From positions 74,326,403-74,390,402 of the forward strand of contig CM064426.1 of the NCBI GenBank assembly GCA_032690845.1: a stretch of 64,000 bases of DNA, given 5' to 3'. This document shows positions 35,201 to 44,200 of this stretch, one piece after another. Under the pieces are notes generated by a model. It did no database searches. It was not told the origin of the DNA and was given only the letters and a program-made list of their open reading frames with translations. The stretch's first letter is position 1; each line of letters opens with the position of its first letter. The position numbers and the translations under genes were made by a program. Origin of the DNA: Eleusine coracana subsp. coracana. Taxonomy: Eukaryota > Streptophyta > Magnoliopsida > Poales > Poaceae.

Positions 35201-35983
35201 GAGCTCCTTCGAAGCACTGCTCATCTTCTGCTCAACAAACTCATCCCATTCCTGCTGACTAATATTTCCATGCTTGTCGAATGGGGTTCGATTTTTCTTG
35301 ACGTATTGGCAGTTGTGTTTGGACTTGTAATCTCGAAAGATGTGATTGAGAGTGGACATTGTGGCCTTCTTGGCTCTCTCGAGATCTGCTGGCTAGAACC
35401 GGATGGTTGCCATGACGTCAGCCCACATATCATCTATTCTGCCATCCAGGACTTGGCGCCAATCTTGCCACATGATTTTGCAATGGTCCCTCACCACTTT
35501 GCCGCAACGGTTCCGCCATTTGGCGTTGACACCAGCAGGTTCAATCAGTTCTCCATCTTTGGGGTCTAGTGCAGTAACCTCGTAGATGTCCTCTACCTTG
35601 TTCGCGGAGCGCTGACCGTGCTTGCGTTTCTATGTGGCAACTTGGGTAGGCACCTCTTTCACTTGCTGCTCGAGGGCCTCATCTGTCACAGCCTCAGCTA
35701 CAAATAGCCGACGGACACTTCGTCGGGGACCCTAGGATATAAGTAGTAGATTTTAGTTTACAAATTAGTTGAACAAATGAGAGAATTATCTTTGATAAGA
35801 TACCTCATCTTGAGGCATGAAATTAAGATCCAGGCTCCCCAATCGACGTTCCTTTGGTAGTGGAGGATGCGGATCTTCTGGTTCTTCCCAATGTTAACTT
35901 GATCCTTCATCGTCTGAAGACGACCTCGCTTGTGAGTGCGCCTTGAGGGCGTCTTCCTCTTGAGAGGGCATATTGTCCGTCAT
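32246..35983 (-). pseudogene. CACTA TNPA-like gene with Ulp1-type (C48) protease domain, broken
   Basis: The start is probably ATG at 35983 (MTDNMPSQEEDALKAHSQ). The next exon begins at about 35731 and encodes a plant Ptta/En/Spm-type region (KWRNRCGKVVRDH, then TFRDYK-like HIFRDYKSKHN, GPGGYKKK, IIMKDHTTSEVM). After a frameshift near 34820 it continues with HKKEQEDKAKKDWRRQ, a DUF8039-like stretch around CELHVPFGYKGKTMKVAS, and LHDWYMMVSKEEV. Short downstream exons carry NEARTRVINYLCECFLKW (about 33350-33230) and DHWICFTIILKNGYFLMLDS (about 33138-33080), the His and Asp parts of a C48 cysteine protease. The last part (REVISPEG) lies near 32480-32370. In-frame stops lie at 35894, about 35630, 35394, 35171, about 35126, 35036, 34254 and 33738. 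Confidence 0.8.
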
Positions 35984-36049
35984 GACGAGAAGACTTTGAC
36001 AGCTAATGTTAGATATGATGACTAAGTTAGAAAACAAGGAGTATGCACA

Positions 36050-36510
36050 TTTCATCATTGAGCATAGAGACAAAGAAAACAAAAGAAAATAATAGAAAAA
36101 TCAAATTTTGCTCTCAGTGCGGCCTTCCAAAGCTCTAAGATTCTTGACTCGTACAACAACATATATTCGATATCCTAGGATATGGTCCATGTCGCTGGAC
36201 TAGCCTCACTTAGCCTGCTTTCATCATTGAGCATGGGTCGATTACCTACGTAGAATAGATAAGTAGTACAGAGAGACAAGAAGAAGAATAGAAAAATCAA
36301 AATTTGCTCTCAGTGCGGGTTACCGAATCAATGGCCTTCTAACACTCTTAGATCCTTGACCTGTACAGCAGCATATATTCAATATCCTAGGATACGGTCC
36401 ATGTCACCACACTAGCCTCACTTAGCCCCCTTTCATCATTGAGCATTGATCGCCTATGTAGAATAGATAAGTAGTACATAGAGACTAGGAGAAGAATAGA
36501 AGTAAATAAT
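36050..36510. repeat. Direct repeats of about 190 bp inside CACTA C
   Basis: The series TTTCATCATTGAGCAT, AAATCAAA, TTTGCTCTCAGTGCGG, ATATCCTAGGATA and ACTAGCCTCACTTAGCC occurs at about 36050-36220 and again at about 36222-36430, with a third partial copy to about 36510. A 36-base phrase containing ACATTCTCTCCAGACTTTTT is also repeated at about 36602 and 36676. This lies upstream of the TNPA-like start, probably in its first intron. Confidence 0.8.
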
Positions 36511-37473
36511 AAGTACAGAGAGACTATAGGGCAGTAAGTAATATGGCATATATATGGCCATAAGTAAATAATAAGTACAGAGAGACTATGGCACCCAGTA
36601 CACACAAACATTCTCTCCAGACTTTTTATATGTAATTTACTGAATAAAAAGCCTAGAGAGAATACTTGTGTGCACACAAACATTCTCTCCAGACTTTTTA
36701 TACACTAAGTACAAGGCAACAAAAAAAATACCACATTCAGCAAATAAGTAACTATAGCGAGCATGACAGTGAGCAAAAAAGCAAGCATATAGGACAGCTA
36801 GCACATTCAGATATGGCAGCAAAAGAAATACCACAGGTAGCAAATAAGCAACCATAGTAAGCATGAATGTGCTATAACTGTAGCATATGGCAGCAAAAGA
36901 AATACCACAGGCAACAGCTCATTCTTAGTATTGAGTATATAAGGCAATGAGCATCAACCTAGTGTATAAGGCAGTGAGCATCAACCTAGCTCGGTATAGC
37001 GACAAGTAAATAATACTATGGATTATTCAGAAATGACAGCAAAGATAATAACACACCAATTCTCAGAATTTTTTGAACCATGACACACCCATTTTCAAAA
37101 ATTACCTATGCACAAATAATGATAATCATACTATGATCATTTCAGAGCATATGAGTATATGACATATATATGTAGAATTGATGAAAAATAGAGTAAATAT
37201 GGCAGTGAGCATTTAACAACAGTACTAGAAATCATGAGGCGCATAGCATATCAGTGAGCATAGTGAGCACAAATACCAATTTTCAGTGAGCATAGTGACA
37301 CACCAATTTTCATTGAGCATAGTGATACCAATTTTCAGAAATTACCTAAGCACAAATAAAGAACATCACTTTTGCTCAAATCCTAGCATAACAGTGAGCA
37401 TAGTGAGCACAACAATTTTGGCCGAAAAAAATACCATTTCTCTAATAGTGAGCTTAGTGATCATAGTAATCTA
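36511..37473. repeat. Degenerate short tandem words (AGTGAGCATAGTGA) in CACTA C
   Basis: The phrase CAGTGAGCATAGTGAGCACA and variants recur between about 37200 and 37460, and GGCAGCAAAAGAAATACCAC recurs at about 36815 and 36890. The region is AT-rich and non-coding. Confidence 0.65.
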
Positions 37474-37739
37474 TTGCCGCATTTCATTGAACAAGAACAG
37501 AGGGTGAGGCAGGGAGGGAGGAGGGTTGAGGAAAAGGGTGCACCTGGTCGTCGATGGGCAGGAGGGCGTCGAAGAGGAGGGGAGAGGGGAGGAAGACGAG
37601 GGTGCAGCACGTACCAGAGAGAAGGAGCAGCCGTCGAAGAGGGGGGAGGTGACGACGCTCAAGGACGACGAGGAGCCCGACGTGGCGACGCAAGGGGACA
37701 AAGGGGAGACCGATGCTATGGCGCTCGGGGACGAGGGCG

Positions 37740-38115
37740 CCCGTGGCGGCGGCGCTTGGGGACGGAGGAGCCCGTGCGCTCGTCATTGATGAGGAGGAGG
37801 AGGCGGCGACGCTCGGGGACGAGGAGGACGCCCACATCAATGCAAGGGGACGGAGGGGAGCCTGATGTGGTGGCGCTCGGGGACGAGGGGGCCCGCGGCG
37901 GTAGTGCTTGGGGGTGAGAGGGCCCGCGGTGGTGGCGCTCAGGGACGGAGGAGCCTGTGCGCTCATTGTCGATGAGGGGGAGGAGGCGGCGACGCTTGGG
38001 GACAGAGGAGCCCGTGCGCTCGTCGTCGATGAGGGGGAGGAGGCGGCGATGCTCGGGGACGGAGGATGGTGCCCGTGCGCTCGTCGTCGATGAGGGGGAG
38101 GAGGCGGCGGCGCTC
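37740..38115. repeat. 57-bp GC-rich minisatellite in CACTA C
   Basis: Units of about 57 bp (GGGGACGGAGGAGCCCGTGC, then GATGAGGGGGAGGAGGCGGC) are seen at 37757, 37941, 37998 and 38055, with diverged partial units between. Because 57 is a multiple of 3, all frames stay open and give long spurious ORFs on both strands. It is probably the leader or first exon of the TNPA-like gene read on the minus strand. Confidence 0.85.
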
Positions 38116-38307
38116 AGGGACGAGGAGGGGGCCGCGGCAGCGGTGCTCGGGGATAGATAAGGGGGCCCACGCGGTGGCCGTTGACAAGCAGAGGAGGAAG
38201 AGGCACGATGACGGTTGTGCTCGGAGAGGAGGGGAGGCGGAAGGGTAGCCTGACGGCGTCGTCTCTTCTACACCCGGTTAGGGTTTGGGCCCTGCCGCGC
38301 CCCGTGT

Positions 38308-38315
38308 TTATATAA
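38308..38315 (-). promoter_or_regulatory. Internal TATA box for the TNPA-like gene
   Basis: The minus strand reads CCTTATATAAACACGGGG, followed by AAACCCTAACC about 20 bases later and then the GC-rich leader. It is placed directly beside the internal GCGG repeat cluster at 38325-38402. Confidence 0.55.
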
Positions 38316-38324
38316 GGCAATGCT

Positions 38325-38402
38325 CTTTAATGGCGGCTCACAAAGGCAACCGCCACTACAAAGGGATAGCGATGGTTGCCTTTATGAGCCGCCGCTAAAA
38401 AC
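38325..38402. repeat. Internal subterminal-type repeat cluster
   Basis: TGGCGGCTCACAAAGGCAAC, CCGCCACTAC, GATGGTTGCC and GAGCCGCCGCTAAAA form inverted pairs, as in the terminal clusters, yet they lie in the middle of the 11-kb element. Confidence 0.8.
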
Positions 38403-38789
38403 ATGTTGATTTTTTTTTTAAAAAATAGTGTTATTCATTTTCCAAAAATTGTATTATTTATTTTAGCACCTGATTTTTTTATAAATAATATATTAGCCCT
38501 GGAATTTTACAAAAAACCCCTTAAGTTCATTGTTAGCTATATTTTTGTCCTGCCTTTTTACAGTTAGGCCCCTATACTTAATAAAAATTAATGTTAGGTC
38601 TTAAAATTTTGTAGAAACAACCCTATATTTTTTATTAATTACATTTTAGTCCTAATATTTTTTGCACTTTAATTCTTGTCATTTTATAAAATTACAATCT
38701 TTATATTCAAATAAGCATAAATTACATATAACATAATACAAGGTTCGAATAATAAAAGGTACTTAACAAAATAAAATTATATGATGCTT

Positions 38790-41700
38790 GAGTTATCCTT
38801 GAATGACTTTTCCTTGGTAGTGATCAGTGCGCATGTAGGACATTCCGCCAGCAAAGGAGAGTCTTGCTTCCAAGACTTTAAAATTTTTAGGATCTATGAA
38901 ACATGGCACCTCGTCATATTGATTATAGTCATCTCAATCCTCCACATTCTCCACTCTGACGATTCTTTGTTTACCTGAAACAACAATGTATTTCTTTTCG
39001 TCCTTTAGATCAAGTACATAAAACACTTGTTCTACGGTCTTGGCAAGTACTCAAGGCTTATCTTTGTGACCAACATTCTTAAGATCAACAATTGTGAAAC
39101 TATATTCATCTACCTTGATACCATTAGGATGCTTCACCCATCTGTATTTAAATATGGGAACCTGTAAATTTGCATCGTAGTCTAGTTCCCATATTTCCTC
39201 AATGTACCCGTAATACGAGGTCGCCTGGTCCTCTTCATCAATGGCTTCTACTCGTACACCGCTATTTTGACACTTGCTCTTCTTATCCTTCTGTTGGGTG
39301 TAAAAGGTAAAACCATTGATGTCGTATGCCTGATAGGTAACCATGGTTCTTTTTGGGCGGTTAGCTAACTTTCTCAGCATTTTCTCTTCCACAGACCCGT
39401 CACTTGGAAGGTTTAGGGACCTAAACCATGATGTGAAAGAGCGCTTGTGGTCGTCTATGATCCATTTATCTGTCGCATCCTTGTTGTTCTGGCAGAGCTC
39501 TAACAGATGTTTCTTAAAGTACGGTTCCACAATCTGCGTCTGTTGCAATACGTTGAAATGTGCTTGGTCCACTCATTTGAAGTCACGATCAATGAACGAT
39601 CTACGTCCTTTCATACTTTTTCCAGATAATCTACCCTCATGACGAGACATGGGGAGACCAATTGATCTGCTACCATTATTAATGTAATCTGAGCAATATT
39701 CGATGATCTCCTCAGTTGTGTAGCCCTCGATCATAGAACCCTCTGGATGTGAACGAGTACGTACATAGCGTTTCAATACATACATGAACCTCTCAAATGG
39801 AAACATCTGATGTAGGTAGACGGGGCCCAATGCAGAGATCTGGTCAATAATATGAATCATGAAGTATTCCATCGTATCAAAAAAGGATAGAGGGAAGACC
39901 ATCTCAAGTATGCACATTGTTTCTTTCATGTGGGTCCGTAGGTCATTTAACTCGTTTTCAATTATCACCTTCTTTGATACCGCGTTAAAGAAGTAGCAAA
40001 GGCGAGTTACATCCAACTTCAGTCATGGTGATTTAACAGCTCTAATAGCAATAGGGAGAAACACCAAAAGCATTATGTGGCAATCGTGAGTGTTGTACCC
40101 ACTTATCTTTAACTCTTCCATGTTTACAAGATTCTTGACATTCGATGAGAAACCCGTCGGTACTTTAATTCCACTGAGACACTTGCAGAATGTTTTTTTC
40201 TCCTCAATCATAAGTGTGTAGGTTGTCGGGGGGAGAAAGTACTTTCTATTTGCTCTTTCTTGCGGATGGAGCTCTGGTCTTATTCCCATCACTACAAGAT
40301 CTCTACGTGCGCTGAGTTCATCCTTTGTCTTACCGGGTTGGTCGAGTATAAGTTGTCTACTACTATCAAATACACCCTTCCCAATATGCATTCAGTCGAA
40401 TGCAAGATTCACTTCCAAATCTTTCCAATAATTAAAATATTAGAAGAGAATGGATTTCTTCTTAAATGGCATAAGACCTTTTGTTTTTTTGACTCCCTTC
40501 ACCGGCTTTCCAAAAACAACACTGATATTTTTAACAAGGTCAAACACGACCCTGCCAGTACAACGGCGAGGTTCTATATCGTTCTCAACTTTGCCATCAA
40601 AGTGTCTAGCCATCGCGGGATACCTGTGTTTTGCTGGTAAGAATCGGCGGCTTCGCATATACACTAGCTTCTGGGATGCTGGAAGGTACACATGGGATGT
40701 ATCATCAACGCATATAAAATATGTCGCCTTTCCTTTGACCTGTCCCGATAACGCCCTTAGTGCCGGTGAATCACTTATCGTGCAAAAAATAATTGCTCTA
40801 AGCATAAAATACTCTCTTAGATACTCATCCCATATACGAACCCTCTCCAACCATAGTTTCTGCAGGTCTTCGAATAATGGTACTAAGAACACGTCTATCT
40901 CGTTACCAGGTTCTTTGGACCCAGATATAAGAGTGGTCAGTAGTAGGTACTTATGCTTATGGCATAACCATGGTGGAATGTTGTACATTGCTAGTATCAC
41001 TGGCCAAGTGCTATGCGGATTCCTCATTTGACCGAATGGGTTCATCCCGTCTGTACTCAATGCAAACCGTAGGTTCCTTTTCTCATTAGAGAAGTCTCGA
41101 TGATCCTCATTGAACTTTTTCCACTGTGTTCCATCTGCGGGATGCCTGAGCTTACCGTCTCCCTCGCGTGCATGCCATGTCATCATTGCTGCATCCCTAG
41201 GGTTGGTGAACAAACGTCTGATGCGATCGACCACGGGTAAGTACCACATGGCTAAGGCAGGAACCTTACTGTCATCACTATCATCGATGATAGAACTCCC
41301 TTTTTTTCTCCCCTTAGTTGTATTCGTCACGCCTCCATCGGCGTCACAATCGTTGTTCCTCTTGTAACGACTGCGTTTGCACCTTGGGCATCTCACAGCG
41401 TCCTGATGCTCCTTTCGATACAATATGCAATGATTTGGACACGCATGAAATTTTTGAACGCCCAATAAAAATGGGGAAATCAGCTTCTTAGCAAGGTATG
41501 TTGTCCTTGGTAACAAGTTGGCCTTCGGCAGCACATCAAAAATAAGTTCCAACAAATCTATGAAACTAGCGTACGATCAACCATGCATGGCCTTCAGCTT
41601 CATCAGCTCAAGTACAGTACACAACACGGTGAACTCTTTAGCACATCCTTTAGATTCATCATATAATAGATCCTTTGATACCTTCTCTATTCTATGAAAA

Positions 41701-42104
41701 TTATCAAACCCTTTAGTTGTACCGGCATTGATCAACATCTGCGGCTCAATGTGACACAACAACTCCTCAACATCAAAATCAGCTTCACCAAGCGAATCCA
41801 TCGCATCTGCATGAGGCGAATTGACAGCCTCGACTTCAACTTCAATATGCTCATCAAATTCCATATCGACCACACTGTTCTCACAATGTCGTGTACCCTC
41901 AACAAAACCCCTCCGCACCAAGTGTGACTTTATTACTTCTATATCATTCCACAGCTTTTGATTCTTACAATCAAAACACGGACAATATATATCAGTCGTC
42001 CGTTCACGTCGAGCATGTTCTGCGGCCGCTTCGATGAATTTAGAAACTTCTCGTAAAAATATTGGACCCTGTCTAGGTGCCTCATACATCCAAGATCTAT
42101 CCAT
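38790..42104 (-). pseudogene. CACTA TNPD-like transposase (Transposase_21), broken by stops
   Basis: One uninterrupted frame register runs from ATG 42104 to the splice donor at about 38975, with a final exon to about 38790. Domain order: Transpos_assoc (MDRSWMYE, then DIYCPCFDCKNQ, VIKSHLVRRGF), a zinc-type C..H/C..C segment (KFHACPNHCILYR, RCPRCKRSRYK), the Transposase_21 core (FALSTDGMNPFGQ, STWPVILAMYNIPPWLC, GNEIDVFLVPL), DUF4218 (MVFPLSFFDTMEYFMIH, then HPEGSMIEGYTTEE) and DUF4216 (YYGYIEEIWELDYDAN, then VPIFKYRWV). It should be the main transposase. Stops fall at 41577 (TGA), 40440 (TAA), 40023, 39573 and 39051 (TGA), and one in the last exon. No frameshift was needed to read it. Confidence 0.9.
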
Positions 42105-42128
42105 CGCGAACTACCTTGAACGGAAATC

Positions 42129-42440
42129 CAAAAATTAATTAATAACATAAAATTTAAATATTCACTAAATATATAAACATTGAAATATAATATACATTAA
42201 GTGAGAAATATTATGCAAGGTAAAATCAAACAAGCATAAAATTATTTTATATATTATTTAACTTTTATCACAATCTATCCAAAATATTAGAAATTAATTA
42301 ATTAATTATATGTAACAAAAAATTTAAATATGCACTAAATATTTAAACATTAAAATATAATATACATTAAGTGAGAAATATTATGCAAGGTAAAATCAAA
42401 CAAACATCAAATTATTTAATATATTATCTAATTTTTATCA
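42129..42440. repeat. Two tandem copies of a ~170-bp AT-rich unit
   Basis: AATTTAAATATTCACTAAAT at 42151 and AATTTAAATATGCACTAAAT at 42321 mark a 170-bp period; TACATTAAGTGAGAAATATT and GCAAGGTAAAATCAAACAA are also shared. The pair lies just upstream of the TNPD-like start, in its leader or first intron. Confidence 0.88.
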
Positions 42441-42843
42441 AGAAATAATAAAATATTAGCATCTCTCTTGCCCTAATACTACCTTCTCTCTCTTCTAAAA
42501 ACCAAACTAGATCTAGATTCCCATTGACATAAAATAAGGTAGATATAATAATTTTTTTGTGTAGTGATGAAAAGAGATGATGTATGCCTTCATAAACTTC
42601 AACTATATCCAAATAGAACCATCCAAATCAAACGAATTTAGCTAAAATTTGATGAAAACCTAACAAACTTAAACCCTAAAATTCTACTTGATTTCAAAAT
42701 GAGAACACAAAAAAACCAATGGGATGAGTTCCCCTTATCTCAAAGATTAAATTTCTGAAAAAAAAAACAAACTCAAAACCTTCCCCCCTTAATTTTCGTG
42801 ATTTGCCTAAATGTTCGAGTGAACAGAGAAGCTGTCAAAACGC

Positions 42844-42854
42844 GATATTTATAG
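42844..42854 (-). promoter_or_regulatory. TATA box for the TNPD-like gene
   Basis: The minus strand reads CCTATAAATATCGCG just inside the right subterminal repeats of CACTA C, about 740 bases upstream of the TNPD-like ATG. Confidence 0.6.
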
Positions 42855-42864
42855 GCTGGGCACT

Positions 42865-43050
42865 TTATAGCGGCGGTTGGCATTTTCAACCATCACTATT
42901 ATGCCCTAAATAGCGGCGCTATAAAGTTGAACCATTTAGCCGCTATAGGGGGCTCTATAGCGGCGGCTTAAAACGCGGCAGGCCCTCTAGGCTCTGTAGC
43001 GACGGCTCACTTTAGGCCGTGCCATTGCGGTCTTTGGGCTGTCGCAACCT
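42865..43050. repeat. Right subterminal repeat cluster of CACTA C
   Basis: TATAGCGGCGGTTGGC, TAGCGGCGCTATAAAG, TATAGCGGCGGCTTAAAA and TAGCGACGGCTCAC occur in close succession with inverted partners. Confidence 0.8.
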
Positions 43051-43066
43051 ATTTGTGGTAGTGTCT

Positions 43067-44200
43067 GGTGCCTTTTTATTACCAGCTCTGGTTCCTTTTA
43101 TTTTTATACATGCTGGCTGTGTTCTCACTCGTACATGGTGTATTAGCTGTCTGTTACTGTTAGCACTAACGTCAGACGATAGAAGTAATTTCTTTTGCTT
43201 AATTGCTTGTACAATGAAAACCCTTTGGCAGAAGAAACTGTTTCAGTTCACTAGCTCTTGTTGGTAAATTGATGATTAGTGTCGAAAACATTAATGGCAA
43301 GCTGATGATTTATATTTAACGTAGAGAATTTCCTTATTAATCCTCAGTGATATACAGAAGTTTCCGAGCATCATTTGCAACTGAATAATGTGATTGTCTT
43401 TTTAGCCTAGTTTATTTGCATCTTTCGGCAAATGCATCCATCATTGGAGTTGGAGGTGCTCCTGTTATGCTTTCGACTTAGGCTAAACGACGAGTTCTTT
43501 GATAATCACACGTGTGACGCGTACCAACGCGAGTGGCGCCCGTTCAATGTGGTGCCAAATGAGCACGATCAGACTAGTCACACGCGCATGTGCATTCACG
43601 AGGCCCCGGGCCAGGAAGAATACAAAAGCTAGGGATCCGTCAGGTAGAAGCCAAACAAGAACGGATTCTCGTGTCCAAAGCCCCAGTAGAAACATGGCTA
43701 TCTATTGGCTATCGCCAACAACAGTGTCTTATGTACCACTTGCTATTTAGGGCGTTATACCAATATGCTCAACGATTAAGCACCGGAAGTGTGACCACGC
43801 AGCAAATGAGAATGAACGTTCTAGAACATCATAGAGCTCCAGAGGCCCAAGCATTGATTTGAAGCCCCTGTCGCTCAGTTCAAAAATAAAAAACTAACGG
43901 CCGGATCTCCAGCCAGTCAGAGGTTTTTCTCTTTTTTTTTTTGAACTGCAGCCAGCCAGAGTTCAAACAAGAAATAATAAAAAAATTAGAGCAATAAGAG
44001 AACAAGGTACAAATAAAAGATTCGCCACAACTCTCTCACTCCCCCAGGTGTCGCAATAAAGAAAAGCAGCAGCATTTACGCAGGCATTGCTGCAGAGAGA
44101 CAAGCTGGTAGTCCAGAGCCGGAGGGAGGCGAGGACTGAGGAGGTAGTGAGGCCAGGCGTTGCTGGCTGCTGTTTGGAGGACGGCGGCGAGGGAGAGAAA
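43067..44200. other. Intergenic stretch and leader of the ROP gene
   Basis: No gene is seen between the CACTA end and the ROP start. The last 150 bases before 44201 are GA/GC-rich and likely the 5' UTR; the ORFs on both strands there are shadows. Confidence 0.55.

Larger units (their letters stand above)
31988..43063 (-). mobile_element. 11-kb CACTA (En/Spm) transposon C
   Basis: The right end is ...ATTTGTGGTAGTG at 43063 (reverse complement CACTACCACAAATAGG). The best left end is CACAACAATAAAAAAG at 31988, matching it at 11 of 16 positions. TCT flanks both sides (31985-31987 and 43064-43066), a 3-bp duplication as expected for CACTA. Subterminal AGCGGCGG repeats lie inside both ends and again at about 38325-38402. 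Two genes run on the minus strand: TNPD-like (about 42104 to 38790) and TNPA-like with an Ulp1-type C-terminus (about 35983 to 32246). Both are broken by stops, so the element is probably immobile unless helped. The left boundary is the weaker one because its fourth base departs from CACTA. Confidence 0.85.

Noticed and set aside
37474..37966. Long Arg/Gly or Pro/Ser ORFs near 37.5-38 kb
   Set aside because: Products of a 57-bp GC-rich tandem repeat.
38421..38433. AAAAATAGTG as the end of a second, nested CACTA
   Set aside because: TTA after it is not matched before any left terminus found; kept only as an alternative to an internal promoter.
32004..43063. Alternative left end of CACTA C at CACTGTAGC (32004)
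   Set aside because: The preceding AAG does not match TCT after the right end; 31988 fits both the inverted repeat and the duplication better.
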